From Atherix ibis (Eukaryota; Arthropoda; Insecta; Diptera; Athericidae), in assembly GCA_958298945.1 (NCBI GenBank), contig OY282609.1:54594220-54658219 (forward strand): a DNA stretch of 64,000 nucleotides. Reading direction: 5' to 3'. This document shows, one piece after another, positions 1 to 11,045 of the stretch; within the stretch, counting starts at the first letter, position 1, and the number at the start of each line of letters is the position of its first letter. The position numbers and the translations under genes were made by a program. The notes below the pieces were generated by a model. That model saw nothing but the letters and a program-made list of their open reading frames with translations. It searched no databases and was not told the DNA's origin.

Positions 1-1079
1 TTCGTACAACAACATACATATTTCCTTTGGTAATCATGTCTAGTTTTATGCCAGAAAAAGACCATATGCGGGAGGATCTGCTTTTCTGCTTCAAGTTGAA
101 GAAATTGGCTGCCAAATCACATCAAATGCTTATGGAGGCCTATGGTGACAGTGATTTATCGGAAACAATGTGCCGAGATTGGTTTCATCGGTTCAAAGAC
201 GGCAATTTTGAGTTGTGGGACAAGAAGCGGGAAAATCGGCCTAGGAAGGTTAAAGACCATCAATTGCAGGCTCTTTTGAACGAAGACGATACCCAATTGC
301 AAAAAATGATCGCAGACCAATTGGGTGTTACTCAACCAGCCATTTCCATGCGTCTGAGTGCCATGGGGAGAGATTGAAAAGATCGGAACGCCAAAACACA
401 TGCGAAATCTTGCTTGCCAGACCAAAAAGAAAGTCGTTCCTGCGTTGGATTGTGACGGGCGATGAAAAGTGGATATATTTCGAGAATCCTAAATCAACAT
501 CTTCCCCAAGACCAAATCGCTTCGTACCGAAGACGATGCTGTGCGTTTGGTGGGATCAACAGGGTATCGTCTACTATGAGATGTTGAAACCTGGTGAAAC
601 TGTCAATGCCCACCGCTATAACCAACAACTGATCAAATTGCACAGTGCTCTGCTTGAAAAAAGGACGGATTATCAACAAAGACATGACAAGCTGATTTGC
701 CTCCACGACAACGCACCATCGCACACGTCAAAAATGGTCCGAAACTACTTGAAGACACTCAACTGGGCGGTGTTACCCAACCCCGCTTATTCACCGGATC
801 TGGCATCTTCCAACTACCACCTGTTTTCGTCGATAGGCCACGCGCTCGCTGAGCAGCCTTTCGATTCTTACGAAGACGTCCGAAAATGGCTTGATGAGAG
901 GTTTGCCTCGAAAGAGAAGGAATTTTTTTGGCGTGGTATCCACAAATTGCCCGCGAGATGGGAAAAATGTGTAGCTAGCGAGGGCAAGTACTTTGAATAA
1001 ATTTGTTTTTGCTTTCTAATAAAAAAAAACATGTGTTTTTTTAAATTAAAAAACAGCGGATTTAAGCTTATACACCTGG
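1..1079 (+). mobile_element. mauritiana-like mariner, 5' end outside the window
   Basis: Most of a mariner element. The left terminal inverted repeat lies before base 1; the first bases match the 5' leader of the copy at 42075. The right terminal repeat is present at about 1053-1079 (reads CAGCGGATTTAAGCTTATAC then ACCTGG) and is followed by a TA dinucleotide at 1080-1081, the usual mariner target duplication. The same right terminus is found at 27622 and in the fragment ending at 1502, so the family boundary is well supported. Elements of this family move by a DD34D transposase through a DNA cut-and-paste reaction. This copy is defective (see its coding relic). Confidence 0.93.
36..1000 (+). 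pseudogene. mauritiana-like mariner transposase, inactive
   Basis: Reads as a Mos1-type transposase in two frames. The N-terminal paired helix-turn-helix part (about 113 codons from the ATG at 36) ends at an out-of-frame deletion near 370 that removes the WVPHEL linker. The catalytic part runs on in another frame from about 374 to the stop at 998-1000. The first catalytic Asp is seen in VTGDEKW and the second in HDNAPSHT. The third is replaced: the family motif SPDLAPSDYHLF reads SPDLASSNYHLF, an Asp-to-Asn change. About eight codons are also missing between FENPK and the RPNRF motif. The C-terminus (WEKCVASEGKYFE) is intact. Frame break plus lost catalytic residue make it non-functional; the family assignment is firm. 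Confidence 0.93.
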
Positions 1080-1081
1080 TA

Positions 1082-1393
1082 TATATTCAAATTCAAATTG
1101 CAAATAGTGGTATAACGAATAATAATATTAAATAAATCCTTTTTAAAAAGTTCAAAACTCTAATTTTTTGTTAGGAAAAAAAGTATCATTTTCTAAATTG
1201 TAACGTTCACTAATGTAATTCTCTCTAATGTGTTGCTAAGCTTTTCCCACTAAAATAACAGAAATATTCTATATTATAAACCAAATGAGGCTGTGTACTG
1301 GTTAGCTAAATTGATTCCTATTAATTCCAAATAGATTGTTAGCAAATGTAATAAAATGTGACCACACTTAAAGGTTTTTGGTTATTGATTCAT
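1082..1393. other. AT-rich spacer between two mariner ends
   Basis: About 310 bases of AT-rich sequence with no open frame of note and no recognisable motif. I see nothing in it. Confidence 0.6.
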
Positions 1394-1502
1394 GAGATGG
1401 GAAAAATGTGTAGCTAGCGAAGGCAAGTACTTTGAATAAATTTGTTTTTGCTTTCTATAAAAAAACGCCGTTAAAAACAGCGGATTTAAGCTTATACACC
1501 TG
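1394..1502 (+). mobile_element. Solo 3' end of a mauritiana-like mariner
   Basis: This stretch repeats the last 109 bases or so of the neighbouring mariner: the codons for GKYFE, the stop, the T-rich tail and the right terminal repeat. It lacks the final bases of the terminus (it stops at CACCTG and then diverges) and has no transposase upstream. It is a truncated second copy or a local duplication of the end at 1079, about 420 bp away. Confidence 0.85.
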
Positions 1503-2528
1503 TGAAGTTTTTTTTTAATTTTTTTTTGCATTCTAATTATTATCGACACATTGTTACAAAACAAATTATTCATGTTCATATTCGGAAATTCAATTTTATT
1601 ACAGCCTAAGAATTTTGTTTAAAAAAAATGCAGTGTATTCGACTTCCACACAGTAATAATCCTTTAAAAAAAAAACTTTTTATGTTTGTAATAAAATTTA
1701 TTTCAATTAATAAAATCACAATACCAAAATTTAAAATTGGAAAAAAAACCACAATTTTCCACATAAACAATGATTGCTCGCCCTGATTTTCTGTTTATCC
1801 TCTCCCATTGAGCAACGCCTACCCAAAGTCAATGTACACGTAATCGTATTGTGTTGGGAATGAAATAATTTCCATAATCAATTAGTTAATGTTGTGAATA
1901 AATTTATTAAATTGAAAAGAATAAAATAATAGTAAATATTATAATTTATGTCTTAATAAAAAAAAAGATAAAATTTATATCTTTAAAAAAAATTGTGATA
2001 AATAATTTAAAAAAACTAGCATTCACAAAAATATTTTTTTTAAATAAATGGCAAAAATTTAATGCAAGAAAAAAAACGATATTATGTGGGTAAAAATAAT
2101 ATAAGTCAACTGATATTGGTGATGAAAATTGTTCACACCCAACAAAATGGTCGTATAGCAATAACTAAAAATATGGGCAGTCTCATAATAAAAATTAAAA
2201 TTTTCGATAATAGAAAATCAAACAAGTAAAGGACAAGACAAATGATAATAATCTTATTAAAATAAAAAATAAAAACAAAAATGATAAAAGAAAAATAAAT
2301 TAAATCGAATAAACATACGCACACAACGAACAGATATTCGAACAGAATCCAAAAATTATTAAAGGATCTTAACTACTAATTATCTAAAAAAAATGGCAAT
2401 TTCAATGTAATAAAATCCAAAAAAAATATAAAATAATACACACAAAAAACAAAATTATAAAAACCAAACAAAGAAAAATTGATGGAAAAACAAAAGAACT
2501 TTTAGCTGATAACGAACGAGACAAGGAC
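1503..2528. other. AT-rich intron-like sequence
   Basis: Long A and T runs and short, unconvincing open frames. No repeat, RNA gene or exon recognised. It lies downstream of the N-cadherin exon on the minus strand, so it is inferred to be intron. Confidence 0.5.
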
Positions 2529-2693
2529 CTGTAAAACACGTTTTGGCAAATTTCGATCGTCCTCTTCGGTAATTTGTGTGCGATAGGTTGGACGTTCGAA
2601 GACTGGCGGATTATTATTAACATCCTTAACGTGGATAATAACGGTTGTATAATTTTCCTTAAGATTATCCGATGCCGCTAAACGAAACTCATT
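2529..2693 (-). CDS. CadN: N-cadherin (CadN) exon, 55 codons
   Basis: A 165-bp block that reads, on the minus strand, NEFRLAASDNLKENYTTVII and continues with HVKDVNNNPPVFERPTYRTQ and ITEEDDRNLPKRVLQ. This matches, from memory, an extracellular cadherin repeat of Drosophila N-cadherin, a Ca2+-dependent adhesion receptor of neurons. The block starts just after an acceptor (TTATTTTTAG) and ends at CAG followed by GT, so both ends are phase 0. After the GT the frame soon meets a stop, as expected for intron. I recall CadN having mutually exclusive exons around a segment of this kind; whether this is one of them I cannot show. Oddities: the Ca2+-binding motif DxNDN reads DVNNN, and the donor (GTCCTT) is weak. 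No second CadN exon was found in the window. Confidence 0.85.
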
Positions 2694-2966
2694 CTAAAAA
2701 TAAGTTTAAATTTTTCAAAATGGCGAATTGTCGTAAAAAGAGAACATAAAAATATTTAACAACAACTAATCAGATTGCCTTCCATTAATAATTAAGTTAT
2801 TTACTTGGTTTTCCTTTCGTATGGAATAAGAGGCCCTTGATTATGATTGGTTAAAGTTTTTCGTTTATTTTCCGTAATTTTTATACAATTGGGTTGTCCA
2901 GGAAGTAATTTCGTTTTTTTTTTTTTTTAAAAATGAAAGATGATTTTCTTATAGTGAATTAATATT

Positions 2967-3834
2967 TTATTCAATTAAATATTATCCAGTCTGATCCATT
3001 ACTCTTTGCCATCTTTCTGTAAGTAGCATGATTGCACGCTCATAAAATTTTTGTTCTTTGTTGGATCCAAGCTCTAAAAGCTTTTGTCGAGTGGTCAAAC
3101 TTGTATGTGGTTCCGCATTATCCTGTTGGAGCACTATACCTTTCCTATTGACCAATTCTGGCCTTTTTTCTTTTAAGCGAATTATTCTGACACTTCAGAA
3201 TTGATCGTTGTGTTACTCGGTAGAAGCTCAAAATAAACGATTCATTTGAAATCCCACCAAACAGATAGCGTAACCTTTTTTTGATGAATATTGGCTTTCG
3301 AAGAGCTTTGAGCCGGTTCATCTTTTCTACTCCAGGATTTTTGCGCTTAACATTGTTGTAGACAACCTATTTCTCGTTCCCAGTGATGATTCGCTTCAAA
3401 AATGTATAATTTTCTTGGCGTTTGAGAAGCAAATCCCAAACGTCAATGCGACGGCACGAATTTTTTTGCGTAAGCAGAAGAGGAACCCATATATCGAGCT
3501 TTGAGATTAAACCTTGCCGTTTTATATGATCATGAAGGATCGAATTCGATAAATTTAATCTCTCAGCGATCTCAGGTGTTGTTATTCGCCGGTTTGCATC
3601 CATAAATGCCTCTATTGTATCTTCATTAGCTTCCACTGGCCTTCCAGAACGTGGTGCATCTTCGAGATCTAAATTGCCGAATCGAAATTTTGCAAACCAG
3701 TTTTGGCACTGGCACTCATTTAACACATCTTCTCCATACACATCGTATAATTTTATTCTTGCTTGAACAGTATTTTTATTGTTTCTATAGTAAAAAAGTA
3801 AAATATGCCGAAAATGCTGTTGTTCAGTTTCCAA
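2967..3834 (-). pseudogene. Mariner transposase, LLFYYR type, inactive
   Basis: The helix-turn-helix half is readable (EQQHFRHILLFYYR, then YGEDVLNECQCQNWF, then DAPRSGRPVEANEDT) and continues to the first catalytic Asp region, RIITGNEK, where the Asp is already Asn. The start position carries TTG where the sister copy at 58508 has ATG. Downstream are stops and frameshifts. The second catalytic motif is reached near 3100, then an internal deletion at about 3065-3070 joins the codons after TRQKLLEL to those for EQKFYERA, removing the third catalytic Asp. The C-terminal TERWQRVMDQTG is followed by a premature stop. Clearly dead. Confidence 0.9.
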
Positions 3835-3966
3835 ATTTAAAAGGGTATCAACCAAAAACAACTGTGCAGTATCAATCGAATTTTTTCACAAGCAAGCTTG
3901 GCTATGTCACCTGTCAAAATACATATGATTATGCGGCTTAAGTGTGCAGTTGCTTGTGAAAAAATA

Positions 3967-4004
3967 CAATTAAGTCCTCTATTGGAAAACAGAGGACTTA
4001 ATTG
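3967..4004. repeat. Perfect 14-bp inverted repeat at a broken mariner end
   Basis: Arms CAATTAAGTCCTCT (3967-3980) and its exact complement (3991-4004) with a 10-bp spacer. The inner arm is genuine mariner leader; the outer arm is its inverted copy and replaces the missing terminus. Confidence 0.9.
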
Positions 4005-5125
4005 GATTGGATTATTAGAGTAGTAGCCCTAACAAGCAGATTTAGATAACATTTTAAATTACAGTTTTCTGCATTAGGGATGTGGGAGTAAACAGCCATC
4101 TGCGTTTTTCCATCTAACCGAAGTTAGATTCCACTAGAACATCTCTAGCCCATTGTCTCTTAAGTTTCCGATGAGTGTTTCCGGAAGGGCAGTACACGAC
4201 AATTCTCTCACAAGTGGATTATGATGATAGGGTAAACGGGAGTGAAATTTTTCATACCGCGAAATGCACAGATCCTGAACAAAAGAAACATTTAGATTAC
4301 GATTAGGTTGTTACGAACATAAAAGGGGGCATCAACAATTTTACCGAGTATCTTGGATTGTAAGGACCCAAAGTTTAATTCCATATGTCCAAATAGAGAG
4401 TTTGTCCAGTAGTCTAAGAAGTTATAGGTAACGTCTGTTAGCGTCAACTCTTCTTACTCTAGTATGTGGGTTCCATGTTAATAATGTACTTTATCATGTT
4501 GTGGAATCATATTCCTATTAAGGTATGAAAGGGGTAGGTTTCCTTAACAAAGTGTGAAAGCAACGTAAGCACTCTTCTGCTCATTTACCTTCACTCTCCA
4601 TCTCTTAAACTAGGATTGAAGGTTGTGGATATGGAATTGTAAATTGTTGGAAGCTATGTCAGGATTCGATAAGTTGGAATTATGGCCATATCATCTGCAT
4701 AAGTAGCAATGATAGTATTAGGATCAAATGGGATGTGATGCGTATAAATGTTATATAAAACGGGACCAATGATACTGCCTTGTGGGACTCCAGCTAGAAT
4801 AGGATATATTTCTGTGAATTCGGAGTTAATTGCAACTTTGAAATGACCTTGGAACGAGAAATATAAATTTATGACCTTGGGAGAGAATTTACTTTGAATG
4901 ACCTTGGGAGGGATATAAATTTATGATAAGGTAGTATGTTGAAGGATGAATGCTGTTGAGTTTCCAGAGGAGTAAAGGATGCCACACAGGATCAAAAGCT
5001 TGGGAGATATCTAAAAATACTCTTTCCTCTGATGCAATATTATCCACAGTTCGATGACATTGCTAGATTGTGAAGTGTTCAGATCGGAAGCCAAATTGGT
5101 AATCAGGAATAATTTTTTATTTAAT
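4005..5125 (-). pseudogene. Jockey-like LINE reverse transcriptase, degenerate
   Basis: Minus-strand relic of a non-LTR retrotransposon ORF2. In order: QFGFRSEHFT (about 5100), VFLDISQAFDPVWHPLLLWK (about 5000), YPILAGVPQGSIIGPVLYNI (about 4800-4750), the catalytic box ATYADDMAI (about 4700, both Asp intact), a thumb region with the Jockey-type WTYGIKL (about 4390), and a C-terminal tail near 4300-4080. Many stops and frameshifts interrupt it. There is also a small internal duplication around 4850-4930 (the TATAAATTTATGA motif twice). It abuts the broken mariner end at 4004. Confidence 0.85.
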
Positions 5126-6715
5126 AAACCCTGACACAAAAGGTACAATAAATAATATTTTCTTATTTAATAAAAAAAATTTCAAATTCTTTTTCAATAT
5201 TCTTTCACAATACAAATAAACTATTAATAATAATATTTTTTTCTATATAAAATACTAAAAAGAAATAATTTAAAATTAATTTTAATACATAAATTTAAAA
5301 TTTTAAAAATTAATAAATAGAAAATCCCTAAATTCCACTGTTGAGATAAATCTGTATCGAGTGTTACTCTATTGATTTTGATTATGAATTTTCCCAAATT
5401 TCTATAAATCATTATCACTAAATATTGTTGAACAACAATAATTTGCACAATCAAAAATTTTCATCTATAATCAAATTTCCCAATAGTTTGTGTTTAAAAT
5501 TCTAACCAAGTATTAGCATAAACTATTGGAAATTCCATATTGACTTTTCCTGTTTCGAATTGTATTAAAAATTTTGCTTAATTTCCAGATTTAAATGCCA
5601 TTTAAAATCACTATTTTCGAGCGTATTTAGTGTTTTTTTTTTTAAATAAAATTTCATCCTAAAACACCATTTACCTTGTACGTATTAAGAAAAAAAATTT
5701 TAATAAAATTTAATTTTTAAGAAATTTCGATAAAAGACCACATTTTATTCACATCATATCAGATTGTTCAGAATTTTTTAATTATTTCAATTTTGTGTCA
5801 ACAACAAAAATTCCACAATTCATTTTGAATAAAAATTTTATTATCAAAAGAAGAATTTTTGCAATTTTCTTGAAATGACGAAAAAGAAATGCACATTTTC
5901 ACAAATCTTATTATTTTATAAGAAAAATACTAGCGTCTCAAAAAAGGAGCTGTCATTACTGCTAGAAGGAAAACTATGTACTTTAATTAACTTCTTTAAC
6001 TAAATTAGTATTTTTCTAAATTGGCATTTTTTCTTTGCACAACACCATTAGTTACTGCTTTCTACTAAAAATTTTTACTCTCTCTCTGAAATTATTGACA
6101 TTTTTAGTAATGCATTCTTTGGAATTAAATTCTTCTTTGTAACTAAACTAATTTTCTTTGGTTTGTTTCTGCAATCATTGAAGAGATGAAAAAAATCTAT
6201 TATTTTTCTTTCTTATTAACTTGTTTACAGAAATGTGTACTTATAACATAAGAACTCGTATAAGAATGTGAAAGGAAGCTTCTCAGAAAATTGTACATTT
6301 TCGTTGTCAATTACTGCCGAGGACGAACAATGAAAAGTTGAAAAATAACTAAAAGGATTTTAATTATGAACTATTTATTACATTATTGTTTTGAACAATT
6401 TAAACTTATTAACATTATCATTAATGCATAAAATGTAATTATTTGTTATATTTCTACTCAGAACATGTACTAAGAAAATGTCCTTTTAGGAAAATTTATT
6501 CATCTTTTTTTGTGGACTTTTTTTATTTGGTCTCAAGTACATAAATGTGGAGAGAATAGAGTATTTTTAGAGTCGCAAAAATATATATTATTTTAAATGT
6601 GAAAAAAATGCTCCCTCACCCTCTTCTTTAATTCTTTTTTTTACCCTTGCAAACTACCAAAATAAGATTAAAAACTATTATTAACAATAAAAATTAGATT
6701 TTAAAAAAAAATCCT
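5126..6715. other. AT-rich stretch without recognisable genes
   Basis: About 1.6 kb of very AT-rich DNA with poly-A and poly-T runs. It lies between the reverse-transcriptase relic and a hairpin, after which LINE-like sequence may resume. I see no coding or structural feature in it. Confidence 0.55.
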
Positions 6716-6766
6716 TTATATCCTTTTAGTCGTGAGTTTATTCCACTCACGACTAAAAGGATATAA
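6716..6766. repeat. Perfect 22-bp inverted repeat (hairpin)
   Basis: Arms 6716-6737 and 6745-6766 are exact complements with a 7-bp spacer; the core of each arm is CCTTTTAGTCGTGAGT and its complement. It marks the border between AT-rich DNA and the somewhat GC-richer block at 6767-6937. Confidence 0.9.
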
Positions 6767-6937
6767 GTCCATTAAGGCAGTAAAGATATTCCAAGCTGTT
6801 CGCTTGGTCAATTTCACCGCTTTTTTTGAAACTCATGCAGTCCGGGTTCGGAGTCTCAGTTCAATGAGATTAGCCGTACTAGAAAAATAAGAGTAGTTTT
6901 TCCGGTTTCTGCTTCTTGGTTTGGAGATTATGCGACA
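6767..6937 (-). other. Possible LINE ORF2 linker fragment
   Basis: GC-richer block just left of the mariner at 6940. On the minus strand it reads in pieces such as RLRTRTA and KKAVKLTKRTAWNIFTAL, with basic residues and Trp. This resembles the region between the endonuclease and reverse transcriptase of Jockey-like elements. The endonuclease-like block right of the mariner (7838-8500) has the same orientation, so the mariner may have split one LINE copy. Weak evidence. Confidence 0.35.
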
Positions 6938-6939
6938 TA

Positions 6940-7837
6940 CGAGGTCTGTTGTAAAAGTATCGCGAATTTTGAATTCCCGCGGGTTACGTATATTCGATTT
7001 TCGATTTTTTGTGGCGTTATATTGGTACTCATGTCTCTCACTTATGCCGACAAGTTAGGCCATTTTGATTGCTCAATTAATTTTTGACAGCTGCTTTGCT
7101 TGCACTTGTTTTGGCTCGTCTTCGATTTTTGCCCTTTTGCGACCAAAAGCAGCATCGCATTAACATTGCTAAGGAGCGGTTGGACTCTGTCCACGACGAC
7201 CCAATTTTGCTCCATAGGGTCATAACTGGTGACGAATCATGGGTTTATGGCTATGACGTGGAAACCAAAGCTCAATCATCCCAATGGAAGCTGCCGCACG
7301 AGCCAAAACCGAAAAAAAGCACGCTAAATTCGGTCGAATGTGAAGGTTTTGCCTACATTTTTCTTCGATTGCAGGGGCTTGGTGCATCGTGAATTTCTGC
7401 CACAGAGTAGAACGGTCAATAAGAAATATTCCCTGCAAGTTATATGCAAGTTCCGCGAAGCAATCCGGCAGAAACGCCCGGATTTGTGGAGGAACAAAAA
7501 TTGGTTTTTGCACCATGTTAACGCTCTTGCTAAAGCATCGTTGCTTATGCGCGCATTTTTGCAGCCACCGTATTCCCCAGATCTGGCCCCCTGTGCTTTT
7601 TTCTTGTTCCCGAAACAGATTCTTTGATCCATTTTTTGGAATGGGTAAAAATCGAAGACGATCCAAAACATGTGCAAGCAAAGTAGCTGTCAAAAATTAA
7701 CTGAACATTCAAAATGGCCGAACTTATCGGCACAAATGAGAGACATAAGAACCAACATAACGCCACAAAAAATCGAAAATCGAATATACGTAACACTCGG
7801 AAATTGAAAATTCGCGATACTCTTTGAACAGACCTCG
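6940..7837 (+). mobile_element. Fold-back mariner with two left ends
   Basis: 898-bp element flanked by TA on both sides (6938-6939 and 7838-7839). The left about 195 bp (CGAGGTCTGTTGTAAAAGTA onward) and the right about 190 bp are inverted copies of one another, far longer than an ordinary mariner terminal repeat. The right arm is not the normal 3' end: it is the reverse complement of the 5' leader, and it includes the start-codon region of the sister copy at 50776 (near 7612-7635). The element is therefore leader, catalytic fragment, inverted leader. The helix-turn-helix coding part is deleted. Confidence 0.88.
7138..7614 (+). pseudogene. Mariner transposase catalytic fragment, inactive
   Basis: Only the catalytic half remains. 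It starts at QKQHRINIAKERL, passes VITGDESWVYGYDVETKAQS (first Asp intact), shifts frame near 7320, and continues through FFFDCRGLVHREFLPQ and KRPDLWRNKNWFLHHVNA. The second catalytic Asp is Val (HHVNA for HHDNA) and the third is Ala (SPDLAPCAFFLF for a CDF motif). The reading stops at FLFPK, where the inverted leader begins. The second and third catalytic residues are both lost, and there is no DNA-binding domain. Confidence 0.9.
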
Positions 7838-8500
7838 TATAGATCATCAGCAGCTTTGGAAACCATAACCCTATAATTATCTTAATTTGCTCGTTTCGCC
7901 ATGAAGCGTAACAGTGGTTTAATTTTAACATGCGCAAAATTTATCTCCCCAGGTATGGGTAAGTTGTTCCTTCCGTCAAGGAAACCATCCTTTAAGAGTT
8001 CCGTAGCAGAATGATGGTGTGGCCAGGCAGAGAAGTAGGAGCACTGTGGTTAAGATGAAGATCGGTGAGCTATCGTTTAGGAGAGTTAATCTCGAATCGG
8101 TAGAGTTTAGCCATTAAACAAATTTTTTTATGGATTTTGGGGCGTATTAAAATCTCCAAGTATGATCGTGTTTTCGGATACTTGGCTAATAGTAGACCTT
8201 GCCAAACTGATGATGAAAAAGTTACGCTGTGTTCAATGTGGACTTTGGGAAAGGTGGCTATTATCAAAATATTGGTGCAAACTTGTTTTTAGAGAAGAAG
8301 ATGGAAGGGTGTTTGCGGAAATCTACACTGCCTCTTTTGTCATTGTTAATTTTGTTAAAAAATAAACATTCGTATTGCTGGTAGAGAGGATTGGTTGTAG
8401 GAGTAAGGTAATTTGGTCTTTTGCAAAACCACTATTATTGGCGAGTACTGATCTAGCAGAAGTATCAGAATTTTCAGGTTATTAAGCGACCCGTAAATAT
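7838..8500 (-). pseudogene. Jockey-like LINE endonuclease region, degenerate
   Basis: Minus-strand frames read VNIYGSLNNLKILILLLDQY, then VVLQKTKLP, then after gaps ILGDFNTP. This is the order expected of an APE-type endonuclease of non-LTR retrotransposons (NINGL, LQETKL, GDFNAH motifs). Several frameshifts and stops are present and the catalytic His is not recognisable. It could belong with the reverse transcriptase at 4005-5125, which has the same orientation, but 2.7 kb of other DNA lies between them. Moderate confidence. Confidence 0.5.
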
Positions 8501-10473
8501 TCACTTTGTAAAAAAAGGACCATCTTAAATTTTTATATACACCCGATTCAGCATAGTGAAAAATAGGCCGAGCTAAGGACTAGGATAGTAAACTACCCGG
8601 AAATAGTGCTGCATGAAGCGAAGATTGTTGGTTGATTTAGTATTTTTGAAGTGGTTCAGTCTGGTTCTTTTTGTGGGTGTGGCCGTAAAGGCCGTGGTTA
8701 ATACTTACAGTAAGGCTTGTACATGATACTGCTTAGCAGTGTTGGAATAAGTATGAAGTCTAAAACTAATGGAAAAAAACTGAATAAGACTTTGGCAAAA
8801 AAGAACCTTTTTAAAATTCAACTATTTCACTATTAATAATTTGTGAGAATCAGAATATCCGTACTGATACGTAGCAGTATCTTTTCTGATTAATAATATA
8901 AAATGGCAAACTTTAATCTAAACAAATGCAATCTTGTAGCCCTATTTTTAAGATAATCACTTATAAAATAAACTTGTGAGTCTATCAGGATAAATCGCAC
9001 GTGCCTTATAGAGAATATTTTGTAGTCTTTATTTATTAACACTTAAATATTAAGTAACGATTATATTGGAGAATATTATTTATTAACACCTAAATATTAA
9101 ACAAGGATCAAATTTTTTTTTTGCCCCCATTTAGATAACATTAGAGAAAATTTCCGAACAGATATTTTGATATTTTCTTCAACAAAAGTCTTCAATATAA
9201 AAAGAATCTATATTTTTTTAGATAAAAACAAAGCTTTTAATATATTCAAAATATGAGTGGATATGTACATAATAAAATTCATAATAATAATATTTGTTAT
9301 TTAGACGAGGAAAATGTTTTTCTTTTTCGAAAAAGAAAGCTTAAAAATATAAAAAGAAATGAAATATATGAAAATTTATTGAATATTTATTATGAATAAT
9401 AATAAAAAGCAAATCCTTAAAAAATTTTCTACAATAGTACTTTCCCAGGGCAAAATATATGTTCATAAGAGAAAAGAATATACGAAATTATTTCAATCCC
9501 TCCCTCCAACTAATGCCAATTTTTTTTCTCCACAAAAATATGCATACTATTTTATAACAAATTATATTATATTATTTTTCTAAGGCGGTATCAGCAACAA
9601 AATATTCGAAAAAGAGAAAATCTAAAAATAAATAGGACAATTTATAGGAATTTACAAATATTACGCAATATTAAATTGTATTTGTTTATTGATTTTATTG
9701 AATTTTCCATTATTTTTCAAATAGTAATCGTTGTAAAAGTATTTTGCAAAGAATTTACAATATATTTCGTATTTCGAATAAATAGGATTTTGGCTGGGGA
9801 ATGTTTGAAAAAAGAGGTTTTCTAGTGATGGAAATTTTTTTTTTTATATTTAGGCTATTTTTTTTTCTCTAAAGAATGTAATAAAAAAAGATATTCCAAA
9901 AAAAAAATCTATCCTAGTTAGCTATTTAATAATATTATATTTAAATAAACAACATGAAATTGAATATGAACAAATCTGACAGAAACTGGAGCATTGGAAT
10001 TAATGTTGTCGGTCGTTTCTTTCTTCTTCCATTTTGCATTCTTTTTTTTTATTGCATTTTTATTTCTCCCATTTCTTCTTTATGAGAGAGAAAAATCCCA
10101 TTTCATTTCCATTATAATAGTCTGTCATATTTTCTTTCTAAATAGCCAATCACTGAAATTAAATATTTCTACTTTAATGGCAAAAGAGTAGCGATGGGGC
10201 GGGGTATGGCGATAGTGAGAGAATTCATTGCATTATAGATTATGCTCGTTAATCAAATTAAGTTAGAATTTATTAGAAATATTATTAAAAAGAGAATAAT
10301 GGAGGAATAAAATAAGAATATGAGAGAAATGTTGGAATTAAAAAATGAGTAACATGAGGAGGAGGAACCTTAGATTCGGATTAATGCAAGGTAAAAATGG
10401 AATGAGAGAATGAGGAGAAACAGATTAAAATGGACTTAAGAGAAAATCAGCACTTTCAAAATTTTTATGCGTA
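8501..10473. other. Non-coding, mostly AT-rich
   Basis: 8501-8760 is a little less AT-rich and might be more LINE sequence, but I recognise no motif. 8761-10473 is AT-rich with purine-rich patches (10250-10440). A tandem-like doublet of TATTTATTAACACTTAAATA occurs near 9025 and 9075. Confidence 0.5.
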
Positions 10474-10512
10474 CCACCTTGATGAAAAGGTTTCGATTTG
10501 AGTTCTGTTTTT

Positions 10513-11045
10513 GTTTGTTTGTTTGTAAGGTCCCTTAGAGATGTGCCAGGGGCCACTTCATAGCGCCACGGCCGTGAGGCCATTTGGCGACTTCGTAGTA
10601 CGTGTGGGAAATCATCTGAGAGAGACTGGTCTGTGGTTAGTGGTATTGAATTTTAAGAATTTTGTTATATTTTGTGGAGCAGATTAGTATGTTGTAGAAG
10701 TTTAAATAGGGGACTAGGGAATGAAGTTGTTGGGTCGAGGAGAGATAGTGAACTGAGTGCCACAGGATTGGCAGAAGGGACAATTGGTGTTGCCAAAAAG
10801 GAAGTTATGGGTAATAGCAGTATGTCCAATCCGGATTTTGAGGAGCTTTCGCGCCCAGAATTTCGGTATGGTTGTTGAATACACTGGTTTGTTAGTGGTT
10901 CTCCAATGAGTCGACAAAAATGTGTCCAGTCATCGTGTCTGCGTAACATATGGCTAATGGTGTTATTTGCCATTCTGTTAGTAGGCGAGGCAGGTTAGGA
11001 ATGACTGTGATCACCGGCCGACGGAGTGTTTCTCCAGCCAACTTG
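10513..11045 (-). mobile_element. 5'-truncated LINE 3' end inserted in the mariner leader
   Basis: A 533-bp insert flanked by the 14-bp direct repeat TGAGTTCTGTTTTT (10499-10512 and 11046-11059). Read on the minus strand it ends in a (CAAA)n-like tail, the usual mark of target-primed reverse transcription. Minus-strand frames contain KLLKIRIGHTAITHNFLFG followed by NCPFCQSCGTQFT, like the C-terminal tail of I/Jockey-type ORF2 (the RIGHT..THxxLL..C..C region), then NFYNILICSTKYNKI. A related minus-strand fragment lies at 43640-43815. ORF2 upstream of this tail is absent, as expected of a 5'-truncated copy. Confidence 0.82.

Larger units (their letters stand above)
2889..4004 (-). mobile_element. 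Mariner copy, LLFYYR type, 5' end replaced by a hairpin
   Basis: Minus-strand mariner related to the copy at 58325. Its 3' terminal repeat (TTGGGTTGTCCAGGAAGTAA) starts at 2889. At the other end the 5' leader is recognisable up to about 3967, but the expected terminal repeat is missing. In its place is a perfect 14-bp inverted repeat at 3967-4004. No TA duplication is visible. The coding region is internally deleted. Confidence 0.88.

Noticed and set aside
2500..2531. Plus strand next to the CadN exon reads DNERDKD, a little like the CadN residues that should follow this exon.
   Set aside because: Wrong strand, too short, followed by a stop. Would need a local inversion for which there is no other evidence.
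4005..8500. One single LINE spanning endonuclease (7.84-8.5 kb) to reverse transcriptase (4.0-5.1 kb).
   Set aside because: Orientation fits and the mariner may split it, but 1.6 kb of unrelated AT-rich DNA also lies between. Kept as separate features.
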